The position numbers and the translations under genes are program-made. Positions 20,347 through 30,329 of a stretch of 64,000 nucleotides of DNA are shown here, piece by piece (the first letter of the stretch is position 1; every line of letters starts with the position of its first letter). Origin of the DNA: Paragordius varius (taxonomy: Eukaryota; Nematomorpha); assembly GCA_964247055.1 (NCBI GenBank), contig OZ176057.1, positions 1,798,001 to 1,862,000 on the forward strand, given 5' to 3'. The notes below the pieces were generated by a model. That model worked only from the letters and a program-made list of their open reading frames with translations, was not told where the DNA came from and did not search any database.

Positions 20347-21160
20347 TATAATTTATTTAAATGATTTTTGAATATTTAATAACAAGTATCCCTGGGGAAA
20401 TGAATAAAGGTTAAGAAATGAGCCAAATACTGTAGCAATCGAAATAATAAAAAACACAAGACCATATTTTGTAAGCCTTAAATCATCAAACATATATCTT
20501 TATGGTACAATTCTAAATGATGTAATATGGTAACAATTTAAATCAAATCTAATTGTAATCATGGTTCTATAGAAAAATTCAAAGATAAAAAAAACATAAT
20601 AGTTTTTTACTTTTTGTAGTTATAATTTTGAACTTTACTGTAAAACTTTGCAATGCATGAATTATATAAAACATAGGAAATTAAATTTTATAAGACATGC
20701 GGGGACCGTTTTAAATTTGTATGCATCCTTTTCAGAGGCAAAAAAGAAGGGTTTCTTTGTTAAAAAATAAATGATGCGGAAAATTTTATTGATTTTTGAT
20801 AAAACGTAACAATATTAACAACCATCAGACAAAACGAAATTTAAAATGGTCCATCTGATGGCCTTGCTTTGAAACTATAGATTGCTTTCATCAAAAGGAA
20901 AGATATAAAATAATAATATTTTTACATTTAGGATATTATTAGTTCCGAAAAATCGAAATATTTTTAGGTTTTTACCGATTTAGCGGTCTGACTTAAGTGC
21001 CCGAAACCCTAGTGATGTAGGTTCGCAAAACTTGTAAAGAAATTAAATTTTTGCTACATCAATACTTTTCTGCCATAAACTATTATAAAACGACATTTTC
21101 AAGCCACATATCATTATAATGATTATTATATGTATATCCTTAAAATAGTATGGAATCTAC

Positions 21161-21181
21161 CTTGGGATTTTCCCGGGTATC
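21161..21181 (-). CDS. 21-nt microexon, copy C
   Basis: Same YPGKSQ coding sequence as copies A and B, despite divergence of the flanking introns. The acceptor is TTAATTAG and the donor GTAGAT. Conservation of the exon against changed flanks supports coding function. Confidence 0.7.
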
Positions 21182-21255
21182 CTAATTAATAATAAATAAT
21201 AGTTATATGTTCAGCAAAGACTATATTAAAAATGACATATAATATAATGCTATAC

Positions 21256-21324
21256 CGAATGGTGGTTTTAAGTGTTTATTTTTTTTCTTTCTAGGTTTTC
21301 TAATCTCTGAAACATCTTTGCGCT
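21256..21324 (-). CDS. 69-nt basic microexon, copy C
   Basis: The acceptor TTCATTTTTAG is followed by AG, 22 codons and G, then GTATAG. It encodes RKDVSEIRKPRKKKNKHLKP followed by PFG, the homologue of the basic region of copies A and B but with about six amino-acid differences. All differences are substitutions and the frame is intact. Phase 1-1. Upstream it connects in phase to 21,399-21,440 across a 74-nt intron, so here it is an internal exon, not part of a first exon. Confidence 0.7.
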
Positions 21325-21398
21325 CTAAAAATGAATATAGGAAAAAATAGTTTTTATATTTTTTATAGGCCTTTTTATTATCATATATATCCACATAC

Positions 21399-21440
21399 CT
21401 GGGATACTTGTTGGTTTAGGACGTATAATATTTTTTAAAT
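21399..21440 (-). CDS. 42-nt microexon
   Basis: The acceptor TTTAGATTTAAAAAG-type context gives CTTTTAG, then AT, 13 codons, G, and a strong donor GTATGT. It encodes LKNIIRPKPTSIP plus a split Gly. Phase 1-1. The introns on its two sides are 57 nt (upstream) and 74 nt (downstream). Confidence 0.65.
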
Positions 21441-21497
21441 CTAAAAGAAAATAAATGTACAATAAATATTTGAATTTAAATTGGTTTTATTATATAC

Positions 21498-21530
21498 CAA
21501 TATTTGGACCTGGTTGTAATATTTTTGCCC
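21498..21530 (-). CDS. 33-nt microexon
   Basis: The acceptor TATTTTGCAG is a good polypyrimidine-AG site. It is followed by GG, 10 codons, G and donor GTATAT. It encodes AKILQPGPNI plus a split Gly. Phase 1-1. With 21,399-21,440, 21,256-21,324 and 21,161-21,181 it forms a four-exon run in constant phase. Confidence 0.65.
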
Positions 21531-21534
21531 CTGC

Positions 21535-22170
21535 AAAATAAATAATAAAATATAATGTGCAAGGATAAGATTCTCCTAAAAAATGATTCCACATTTTAAC
21601 AGATTAGGGCAGTTCATTGGGAGGCTGAAATTTAGTCAAAATAATTTATAATGGTCAAATTATGATCGGTCCATATAAGCACTGAGAGATGAAGAAACTC
21701 CGAAACGCTTGAGCCGCGATGTTGTGAGAATTTTTACACAGTGTGCTCTCAGAATTAAATAAAAAACGCTTGACTCTACCTAAAAAATACTAGCAGCAGT
21801 AGTTTTATTTTTATATATGTTACAAAAACTGCAATATCCATACAACTAAATTTTTGAGCGATATACGCTATATTTACGGATGGGATTTAAAAAAGGGGTG
21901 AATGAAAAACTGGCATCACTGATCGGCGCATCAATTAATATAAATTTAATTGATTTACTTTAAATATCATTTTAAAAATTTAAAGTGGTTAAACACAGAG
22001 GCTTAAGTGTGGTGTTAATCGTCAATGACTTAGGTTTAGTGTTTATTTTTCCAAAAATTGGCTAAAGCCAACAATTGACATATTTTATTTATATAAAAGG
22101 CCAATGATGCCAAAAAAGAATTAAATTTGTGAAATTTTAAAAAATAACCACTTTAATATTACATACATTA
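21535..22170. other. No further exon confirmed
   Basis: A possible decayed exon start (TTTTTTAG then GAGAATC, near 21,568) resembles the exons at 24,208 and 28,793 but has no donor in phase. The rest is AT-rich, with degenerate repeat-like sequence near 21,980-22,080. Confidence 0.35.
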
Positions 22171-22175
22171 GTGGT

Positions 22176-22800
22176 AACATGGCATAGGCGTATATTAGTG
22201 TTAAAGCCACGGTATTATATGGTGGCGCACATATAAGGTCCGGCTAGAAAAAAACCCGGTCTAAAATAATAATTTGTGTAAGACCCCTTATTCATATGGT
22301 CCCAAAACTTGAACAAAAATTGGCTTCAAAGCCTCGTTACATTATAATGCCCCATTTCACAAAAAGTACCCTATGAGGTCAATTATAAATAAGTCTAGTC
22401 GGAAATATGCACCTTATAATAGAACATATAACTAAGAACACTTGCTATTGTTTTTCATTCTCTCATTAGTTGGGTTATTGATTTAAAAATTTATAGACTT
22501 TCTTACTATGCAAAAAAATATTTTACCTGGAGCGTCTATATATAGGGGCTACTGCAAAACAGTAAGCCGACGGCGCATTTGCACAAAAATATTATTAAAC
22601 TTGAACGGGTTTACAGGTTTTCAGGAAAATTGTTTCAAACACACTATTTATGAGGAGTTAATATTAAAAAACCTTATTTTACGACGGATTTTGACTATAA
22701 GCAACATTCTTATAGATAAAAAAAGGTATAACGGAAAAGGTCGAGTATAAATTTTTTAAATGTTTTTTACAACAATACATAATATAAATGATTAAGTTTT
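22176..22800 (+). repeat. Dispersed repeat, related to 28,259-28,520 and 24,421-24,900
   Basis: The junction word ggcataggcgtatattagtgtta occurs at 22,176 and 28,261. The following blocks (gggtttacaggttttc, gaaaattgtttcaaacaca, attcttatagataaaaaaa) recur in all three places and resemble modules of repeat R1. The plus-strand frame at 22,508-22,750 is an artefact of this repeat. Confidence 0.6.
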
Positions 22801-23352
22801 ATAAAAAATTTTAGTAAATATAATTTTACTATATAGATAACACTGCTCAACAAGGTTTTGCACCACCCCAATATTTTTGCATTTTCTGATACCTAATGGC
22901 ATGGAAAGGCCAAAACAAAAAAGAAAATTGAGGCCACCAATAGGATTTTTCCAAAATTTAATTTTTAAATTTGTTCCTCGTGTACATATGTTTAAATATT
23001 CAAACAAGCAAGTCGATACAAGTAATATTCCATGCATGGATAACAAATTCTAGGCATTAAATAAGATACTAAACAAGCTAAGAGCCAAAGTATTAAAAAT
23101 CTAAAAGGGGCTTATGTATAGTGTGATAGATATGGACAGCTGCACAAGCTCTGCATATCTCCCAAGCGATCCTATAATTATGCCAGATATGGCAAAGATA
23201 ACAATGAGTAATCGTAAAGTCCGATAAGAGAGACTTGCAAGCAAAATCGTGGCAAATTGACATGTCAAATTAACCAATTTACAGAATAAAGTTAGATAAA
23301 TTCTACAATTAAATTGAATATAAATTGGTAAATACAAATGGTCCAACCCCAT
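22792..23352 (-). other. Hydrophobic minus-strand open frames, unidentified
   Basis: The frame from 23,352 to 23,101 starts MGLDHLYLPIY and contains LRLLIVIFAISGIIIGSLG, a good membrane or signal-anchor segment. The next frame downstream contains FLILWLLACLVSYLMPRI in another register. A third (22,792-23,046) includes LNFLFCFGLSMPLGIRK. The composition is less AT-biased than noise and could reflect a membrane protein or a leader exon of the microexon family, but I could not find a consistent splice model or a family. Confidence 0.25.
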
Positions 23353-23359
23353 AACAGTA

Positions 23360-24170
23360 AATTCTACTAAAAGTGGCTACACAACATCCATCTGAAATTC
23401 AAAATACAAAACAACCAATAATTTTAAAAAAAATAAGGTATATCCACTAGGTATAACTAAAGGATTTTTTATAAGAACCAACTCAAGAGAAAATGTCTAA
23501 TAAGTACTCGAAAGAACGAAATCTAACAAAAAAAATATAGCCTATCTGAAAGCCGAAGGTTTAAACCATAGAATGCCTTTTTTAGTATTTTTTTAAAAAA
23601 TTTTTATATGTGTTAAAAATTTACTTGAAAAAAAAGACTAAATTTTGATGTTTAAGTCCGTACTATTTTTTCTCTCTGATATTTAAATGACATATTTATA
23701 TTCAAAAGATAGAGTTTAAAACGCTTTATTAAATGATATTAAGTTTATAATATAATAACATTTTATTATAAAGTTATATTTAATTTTCTCTCGATTTTCT
23801 CTTGTTTAGAAAATTGAAAAACCTATAAAATTTCAAAATTCTGATTGGCGGGATCAAAATTTTTTTCAAATTCGGTTTTAAATCACTGAAATTAGTCATA
23901 ATTTAACAAGTTTGAGTGGTGGTGCTTAAAAATGTCCAAATTTGTCGACTAGTGTAATAGTTGGACATTAAAAACATTTTTTTGGTGGAGGTTAACAAAA
24001 AAAAGATTAATAAATTTTCAGTTTTTTCCTGTGATAAAAACTTTTTTATACACAAAACGAAAAATGAATTATATTAATTAGAATTTCACGCTTTTTGCCT
24101 ATAACTCTTTATGTTTTATAGGTTATGGATAATCGAAAAAAAATCGTAGAATACAATTAAATAAAAATAA
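23360..24170. other. No exon confirmed
   Basis: AT-rich, intron-like. 23,940-24,170 matches 24,900-25,140 and 28,540-28,760 (tagttggacattaaaaa, aatttcacgctttttt), so it is part of the duplicated exon cassette's flank. Confidence 0.4.
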
Positions 24171-24175
24171 CTCAC

Positions 24176-24208
24176 TAAAAGTAGGACGTGTAGTAGTACC
24201 GAATTCTC
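24176..24208 (-). CDS. 33-nt microexon, EFGTTTRPTF type
   Basis: The acceptor CCATTTTAG is followed by GA, 10 codons, A and donor GTGAGT. It encodes EFGTTTRPTF between split codons. Phase 1-1. Paralogues: 25,143-25,178, 28,764-28,793 and 28,886-28,915. It pairs with 24,287-24,325 across a 78-nt intron. Confidence 0.75.
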
Positions 24209-24286
24209 CTAAAATGGAAAAAAATTAACAAATATAAAATATAAAAATACAATTTCCAAAATTTTAATGTTGTTTTTATTACTTAC

Positions 24287-24325
24287 CAACTGGTATTTTT
24301 AGGGAGAATCTGATAGGATTGTCTT
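24287..24325 (-). CDS. 39-nt microexon, DNPIRFSLKIPV type
   Basis: The acceptor TATTTTAG is followed by AA, 12 codons, G and the strong donor GTAAGT. It encodes DNPIRFSLKIPV and a split Gly. Phase 1-1. Paralogues at 25,244-25,282 and 28,983-29,018 keep the P-x-x-x-x-L-K-x-P pattern. Confidence 0.75.
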
Positions 24326-25142
24326 CTAAAATAAAATTTATCCAATTATAACAGGTCAATATAATTTGATAAGCTAAGAAGAGAGGCCAGTTTTGGATAT
24401 TTTGCAAAACATTATATTATACCGGCGCGTCTATATATAGGGGCTATTGGAAAACAGTAAGTCGATAATGTTCGGCTCATTCGTACATAAATATTGAACC
24501 TGAAAGGGTTTACAGGTTTTCCGGAAAATTGTTTCAAAAATACTATGTATAAGGTTTTTAATTTTCAATAACCTCATTTTACGGATCTTAACCATAGGGC
24601 TTATTCAAGGTAGACCGAATATAATCGGCAAATTTATGAATGAATAATAATTTTTCACTTCTGCAAAATTGTATCAAACCCAACATTCTTATAGATAAAA
24701 AAACGTATAACGGATAAAAATTTTTGATTTGAACTTATATATATTTTTGATTCTATGATTTTTATGTAAAAAAATTATCTAATTAATCATAAACAATATT
24801 TATGATTCTTAAAACAATATTTTTGAATGTTTTTTACAACAACATTTAATATTGATTAAGTTTAATAAAAAATTTTATTAAATATAATTTTACTATATAA
24901 ATAATAGTTAGACATTAAAAATATTTTTTGGTGAAAACCGTAAGTAAAAAAATAAAATAATTTATTAATTTTCAATTTTTCCTGTATCAAAAATTTGGTT
25001 ACGCACAAAACGCAAATTAATGAATATTATTAGTAATTAGAATTTCACGCTTTTTTTCCTAAAAACTTTTTTGTTAAAGGGTTATGGATGTTGTGATAAA
25101 TGGAAAAATTCGTAGAATGCAATTAAATAAAATATAACTCAC

Positions 25143-25178
25143 TAAAAGTAGGACGGAAAGTAGTGGCGGATTTCTCTT
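25143..25178 (-). CDS. 36-nt microexon, EKSATTFRPTF type
   Basis: The acceptor TAATTTTAG is followed by AA, 11 codons, A and donor GTGAGT. It encodes EKSATTFRPTF. It is 3 nt longer than its paralogue at 24,176-24,208, an in-frame length change. Phase 1-1. Confidence 0.7.
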
Positions 25179-25243
25179 CTAAAATTAAAAAACAAATATA
25201 AAAATACAATTTCCAAAATGTTAATGTTGTTTTTATTACTTAC

Positions 25244-25282
25244 CAAATGGTATTTTTAAGAAGACTTTGATAGGATGGTCTT
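25244..25282 (-). CDS. 39-nt microexon, DHPIKVFLKIPF type
   Basis: The acceptor TATTTTAG is followed by AA, 12 codons, G and GTAAGT. It encodes DHPIKVFLKIPF plus a split Gly. Phase 1-1. The 65-nt intron leads to 25,143-25,178. Confidence 0.75.
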
Positions 25283-25719
25283 CTAAAATAAAAATTATCC
25301 AATTATAACAGGTCAATATAATTTGATAAACTAAGAGGACAGGCCAGTTTTGGATATTTTGCGAAAAATTTACTACAATACATGGGCATATGAAAATTAA
25401 AACTTAGCCCAAACTAATACACTTTAATTTTGAAATCTAAGCACTACTAATGCAAATTACTAATAATGTAATAGTTATGAAATATTCAACCCATATCTTT
25501 ATAGGAGAAGTTATGAATTTAAAGTATCTAAAATACATTTTAATGCTTGCACCACAAAGACATAGAAATAGAAACGGGTTAAAGTCTATATAACACGATT
25601 TTCCAGTGCAAAAAAATGGTCAAGCACCCGAAATCTGTGTAAGATAATGCTATGAATAAAGGGCAGAAAGAGGTTTATCCATGACTGAATGTTTGCCTTC
25701 TTGCAAATGAAAAACTCAC

Positions 25720-25749
25720 CTGAACTTGCAGCAAGTTTGTATATATACC
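25720..25749 (-). CDS. 30-nt microexon, YIYKLAASS type
   Basis: The acceptor TTTGTTTTTAAG is followed by GG, 9 codons, G and the strong donor GTGAGT. It encodes YIYKLAASS plus a split Gly. Phase 1-1. The duplicate at about 30,600-30,640 keeps most bases but loses the donor and phase, so that copy is dead. Confidence 0.55.
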
Positions 25750-26629
25750 CTTAAAAACAAAGGATGGCCCAAATCCTAACTTAAATGTAACGGATAGGGG
25801 ATCTGCATTGCGTTAAAATAAAGATGCAAAAGTTTTGGATGCTATATGGCTCGGGTTCCCTTATTGTTAATCATCCTCGATGCCAGAAAAAAAGGATTGT
25901 CCAAAACAGAATACTGATAAAGTTAGTTATAATAATAATAGGATGAAATATGTGGGAAATAAAAATTGTGCTCATTTTATGTGTTATAAATTTGGATGGA
26001 ATTGGATTAAGGTAAACACGCATCTCTAATACATTATCATATTTGTGAATAAATTTTCGGTCTTTTTTCTCGTTTGACAATAAGGTGTCTTAAATGGAGT
26101 CAAGAGCAAATGTATCCTAAAAAATTAAAAAATGATAGGTACTATGGCTTAAAATTACGGAAGAAAATACGGTATTCAAAACAATAAATCCGACGAAAAA
26201 AACTGTCGGGTTAATTGTAGTAAATATTAAATGATCAAAATCTTAAGACTTTAATGAACCTAAATGCTTGGGTAGCTAAACATAGCCACAACCCATTAAA
26301 TCCAATGTATAGCTAAACACATATCAAAAATTTAAATTAATTAAGTCCGAAATTATGAGTATATGAAAAAACATAGGATGTTTAAAAGAATATCCCAACA
26401 ACTGACGACTGTGATTAGAGGCAAGCTCTAGAAGAAAACGATATTAGAGACTTATGCAACATAAAAATTGTGCAAAAATTAGAGTAACTACCGAAATTCC
26501 AAAACATCAAAAGGGTAAAAAGCGCTTTAACGACATTAGACAATCATCAACTAACCTAATGGAAACATTAGAAACGAGTTAACATATTCTTTTGAGCTAT
26601 GCTGGGACGATAATTTTTTTATCTAGGAA

Positions 26630-27220
26630 AGGAAACCCATGTAAATGAAAATAAACACATTCATTAGGAGGCAGAGAGGCATTAATACCTATATTGTTTT
26701 CATTTACAGAGACTCCCTATTAGCTAAGATTAAGTTGAATATCCATCATTATCCTATTTAAATCTTCGCACATATTCTGTACAAATAAGATATCGTTTAT
26801 TTTATCAGAATCAAACTTAATGATATTATTTTTACACAACTTAAGTTGACACAAAAAATATTAAATGTTATAATATTTTAACATTTATAACAGACACAAT
26901 CACCCTTATTCAGCTATAATAATAACATCTATATGCCCAATATTAACTTATTAAAATTTTTGATGCTAAACTAACATATGGAAATTATAAAAATTAAAAT
27001 AAGCCTTAATTTGTATCAGCAGTTTTGAAAGTAACACGCGCCTGCTTAGGGCTGACAAATTTATATAATAATTCCAGAGTTTCTGGTTAGATTCCAGGTT
27101 CTTATCCACTATACTTCAAAGATAAGTAAATGATAATAACTATATGAGGGATAATTTAAATGGCTCAATTAGTTGTTTTTACATGCATTTCTTAAACATA
27201 TGAATTTGAATTAGCTTAAA
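26630..27220. other. No exon confirmed
   Basis: AT-rich intron-like sequence. The region near 27,020-27,050 has an AG acceptor and an open minus frame (SRRVLLSKLLIQIK) but no donor in phase. Confidence 0.35.
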
Positions 27221-27225
27221 CTTAC

Positions 27226-27252
27226 CGTTAAAAGGAGTGGATGTATTCGTAT
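27226..27252 (-). CDS. 27-nt microexon, TNTSTPFN
   Basis: The acceptor TTTTGATAG is followed by AT, 8 codons, G and the strong donor GTAAGTTT. It encodes TNTSTPFN plus a split Gly. Phase 1-1. It is the same length as the exon at 38,126-38,152. A 64-nt intron separates it from 27,317-27,367. Confidence 0.65.
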
Positions 27253-27316
27253 CTATCAAAATTCAACATGTTATAATTTATAAATGTTTAATTTTTATAT
27301 TGTTTTAATTGTTTAC

Positions 27317-27367
27317 CATATGGTTTGGATACAATTCTATGTTCGTCTTCTTTATGTTTACGGGAAT
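27317..27367 (-). CDS. 51-nt basic microexon
   Basis: The acceptor TATATTTTTTAG is followed by AT, 16 codons, G and donor GTAAAC. It encodes SRKHKEDEHRIVSKPY plus a split Gly. Phase 1-1. It is charged and ends in a P-x-Gly turn like the basic 69-nt exons at 18,957 and 21,256. Confidence 0.7.
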
Positions 27368-28001
27368 CTAAAAAATATATAATAAAATATTTAGTCATTA
27401 AAAGTGTCTTGCTTGACGTTTGATATATTATTAATTGAATTTAATGGTTAGTTTGACTAAATCTTAGTTACATAAACTTTTATTTTTTAAAGACTTTTAT
27501 GAGTTTCGTAACATACTAACCTCAGATGTGTAAATAAAAATATTAAATTCTTTCTTAAATTTTAAAGTTACTAAATAATATTTTTTCGATTGCGATTATT
27601 CAAGTTTAACTAAATACTAGAAAATATTTTAAATTGAAAACTTGAAAATTGGTTATTACAATTAGCATACCAATTTAGTGTTTTAATAAAAAACTTATAT
27701 ACTAAATGTAATTTATTTATAAGTCTTTTTAATTGCAATAATATCACAATAACATTTGAGCGTAAACATTATTATCCAAGATTATAACAGTTTTCTAATT
27801 AGGTTTTAAAAACCTAATAAAACAGACCACCGATACTTAAATCAATAAATATATTAAATTTGCTGCTATTTAAAAGTTTTTTAATTAGCACATTTAGAAA
27901 TTTATTCTGCCTGAGATGCAATGAGTAAAAGTAAAAAAATAAAATTTTGAAATAAGATTTTTAGGAATTATATTTTAAATATTTTTTATAGAATTGTTCA
28001 C

Positions 28002-28034
28002 CTAAAAAGCTGCCGTATTTTCTAATTCCCAATT
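28002..28034 (-). CDS. Candidate 33-nt microexon
   Basis: The acceptor AAAGTAATAG is followed by AA, 10 codons, G and GTGAAC. It would encode LGIRKYGSFL plus a split Gly in phase 1-1. Both splice sites are weaker than in the neighbours and there is no paralogue, so the call rests mainly on phase and openness. Confidence 0.35.
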   Translation of the reverse strand, partial: NWELENTAAF

Positions 28035-28260
28035 CTATTACTTTAAATATGAAAATAGATCTAGATAACACTAAAAAATGTTTAATAATAAAAAAAACTA
28101 TGGTATTCTGTTTCAAAATATAGATAGCGCAAAATAAACAAACAATTGTTACATAATTTTGGTTGTAAGTTAAAGGATGATTTAAGAGATAGTTAGTCTA
28201 CTTCTGTTAAATTAATCTTATAATGCAAACCATCGATAAAATAAAAAATATTTTCTTTAA

Positions 28261-28750
28261 TGGCATAGGCGTATATTAGTGTTACAGACACGTAACTTAA
28301 ATATAAGGGGGTTTACAGGTTTTTGAGAAAATTGTTTCAAACACACTATTTATGAGGACTTAAATTTAAAAAAACTTTATTTTACGGATTTTGATTATAA
28401 GCAACATTCTTATAGATAAAAAAACGTATAACGGAAAAGGTCGAATATAAATTTTATTAACGTTTTTTACAACAATACACAATATAAATGTAATTTTTAT
28501 AAAAAATTTTTAGTAAATATAATTTTACTAAATGGATAATAGTTGGACATTAAAAATATTTCTTTGGTGAAGAGTAAGAAAAATAAGTAAAAAAATTTTC
28601 AGTTTTTCCTGTAACAAAAACTTTTTTATACACAAAACGAAATAAAAATTAAATATATTATATTAATTAGAATTTCACGCTTTTTCCCTAAAAACTTTTT
28701 ATGTTAAAGGGTGGATGTTGTGATAAATGAAATTCGTATGCAATTAAATA
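28261..28750. repeat. Dispersed repeat module fused to the exon cassette flank
   Basis: Begins with ggcataggcgtatattagtgtta as at 22,176, then jumps to the gggtttacaggttttt module, and from about 28,540 matches 24,900-25,140. It marks the left edge of the second duplicated block. Confidence 0.6.
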
Positions 28751-28763
28751 AAATATAACTTAC

Positions 28764-28793
28764 TAAAAGTACGGATAGTAGTACCGGATTCTC
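28764..28793 (-). CDS. 30-nt microexon, ESGTTIRTF type (first of two)
   Basis: The acceptor TATTTTAG is followed by GA, 9 codons, A and donor GTAAGT. It encodes ESGTTIRTF. Phase 1-1. It is one codon shorter than 24,176-24,208. The exon and part of its flank are repeated 122 bp away. Confidence 0.7.
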
Positions 28794-28885
28794 CTAAAAT
28801 AAAAAAATAATTAAAGATAAAATATAAAAATGGATGTTGTGATAAATGAAATTCGTAGAATGCAATTAAATAAAATATAACTTAC

Positions 28886-28915
28886 TAAAAGTACGGATAG
28901 TAGTACCGGATTCTC
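28886..28915 (-). CDS. 30-nt microexon, ESGTTIRTF type (second of two)
   Basis: Identical in sequence to 28,764-28,793 and 122 bp from it, with intact GTAAGT and TTTTAG. Use of both exons would add ESGTTIRTF twice without changing frame. Confidence 0.7.
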
Positions 28916-28982
28916 CTAAAATAAAAAAATAATTAAAGATAGAAAATACAATTTTTAAAATGTTGATGTTGTTTTTACTTAC

Positions 28983-29018
28983 CTAATGGTAGTTTTAGGG
29001 GGAATTTGAAAGGATATT
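28983..29018 (-). CDS. 36-nt microexon with shifted acceptor
   Basis: Homologue of 24,287-24,325 and 25,244-25,282. The expected acceptor TTTTAG is TTTTGG here. The next AG, 3 nt downstream, gives AA, 11 codons, G and donor GTAAGT, encoding YPFKFPLKLPL plus a split Gly. The 3-nt shift keeps phase 1-1. It may be a functional acceptor shift or the first step of decay. Confidence 0.5.
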
Positions 29019-29180
29019 CTTCCAAAATAAAAATATTCAATTATAACAGGTCAGTATAATTTGATAAACTAAGAAGACAGGCCAGTTTTGGATATTTTGC
29101 AAATGATTTACTATACATGGGCATATGAGAAGTAAAACCTAGCCCAAACTAATACATTTAAATTTTGAAATCTAAGCACT

Positions 29181-30325
29181 GTCACAAAATCAAAAAAATA
29201 CTTAAAGAAAAACACACAATAATATTTAAACCATTAAATAATATCTATAAATTATTAAATTCACAGAAAAAGGATCCTAGTTCTCAATGTGTAATATATA
29301 AAATTGAATGTCAAGACTGCGACAGTGTATACATAGGACAAATAAAAAGAGGACTAGATGTTCGGATGAAAGAACATAGAACGGCATTTAACAAGAATAA
29401 AACAAATGATTCGGCTTTGGCATATCATGCCTTTAAACAAACATAAAATAAACTGGGATGACGAAGTTGTCGATAAAGAAGAAAATAAAACAAAAAGAAT
29501 ATTAAAGGAAAGTTTTTATATTAACAAAGAAGAAAATATAATGAACAGAAAGAAAGATCTAAAGAATATAAACCTTACAAACTTATTTCTTAACACTTCG
29601 ATTCAAATTGGGGTATCTAAATAAGCCAGACTAAATTTGAGTTGGGATTTTTAAAAAACTACTGAAGGAAACGGACCCAATTTAAATTTATGCTTGTATC
29701 CTAATAAAAATTATATAAAAATGCCAAATATTTAAATCAAATTTTGTTTTGAAAAAAAAGTTTTTATGTCAAACTACTTCGACGCCATTTTTATTTTACA
29801 AAATTTTTGCAAAATATTGTCTTCATTTAATTTTAAGGGTAAAATTAAAGCTAAATTATTTAAATTAATCTAACATCGATAGAATTAGAGAAGATTTATT
29901 TTGTATTATTTTTCAATTTAACCATTGCACACATGTCACGTTGACTAAATTTTTACCTTTCCATTTTAACTTAAATTAAGTAATATCAAGTATTTATCAA
30001 TAAAAATTTTTATATATCGGTTTATTAATGTTATATAAGTGCAAATTCCTATGCTTTCGATTCCTTCCATATTTTTTAAAAATAATTTTAACTTGGGTGT
30101 TAAACTACCCCAATTTGAATTGAAGGACTAAAATGAATGTGTTGTATCCAAGTGTTAACAATACACACATGCTTTTTTAGTTTTATATCTCATTAAATAT
30201 TTATACTTTATACTTTAAAGTTTAGTTTATATTTTAATTTTATTTTTTACTAAAAAGATAACTCGTAGTAATCGAAAATTTATAATAAATTTATATAATT
30301 TTAGCTGAATTATAATTGCAATAAT
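29181..30325 (+). mobile_element. Penelope-like element fragment (GIY-YIG endonuclease and 3' sequence)
   Basis: The plus-strand frame 29,165-29,446 contains CVIYKIECQDCDSVYIGQIKR and VRMKEHRTAF, the GIY-YIG endonuclease typical of the C-terminus of Penelope-like elements (Cys-x2-Cys before YIGQ, then a basic helix with Glu-His). The continuation INWDDEVVDKEENKTKRILKES is in another frame (29,406-29,624), so the coding part is broken once. No reverse transcriptase part remains. It interrupts sequence continuous at 25,440 in the paralogous block (ctaagcact / actactaatgcaaatt), which sets its limits. Confidence 0.75.
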
Positions 30326-30329
30326 ACTA

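Larger units (their letters stand above)
18490..21365 (-). repeat. Three tandem copies of a 1.13-1.19-kb gene segment
   Basis: Copy A is about 18,490-19,676, copy B about 19,677-20,844 and copy C 20,845-21,365 (partial). Offsets between matching exon positions are 1,167 bp (A to B) and 1,132 bp (B to C). A and B are nearly identical, including the whole exon-bearing part, so that duplication is recent. C is more diverged and joins different upstream sequence just beyond its 69-nt exon. Each copy carries one 69-nt and one 21-nt phase-1 exon. Confidence 0.9.
24180..26620 (-). repeat. Duplicated block, copy 1 (with an internal cassette repeat)
   Basis: About 25,130-26,620 matches 28,750-31,700 once the Penelope insertion at 29,181-30,325 is removed. 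Matching words include ccagttttggatattttgc, gcacccgaaatctgtgtaagataatgc and acgactgtgattagaggcaagc. Within this block the exon pair is itself repeated (24,176-24,325 and 25,143-25,282). The copies differ by many substitutions and short indels. Confidence 0.75.

Noticed and set aside
22515-22545. 9-nt microexon ACGCTCCAG between ATATAG and GTAAAA
   Set aside because: It lies within a dispersed repeat whose other copy (24,425) does not keep the length, so it is likely chance.
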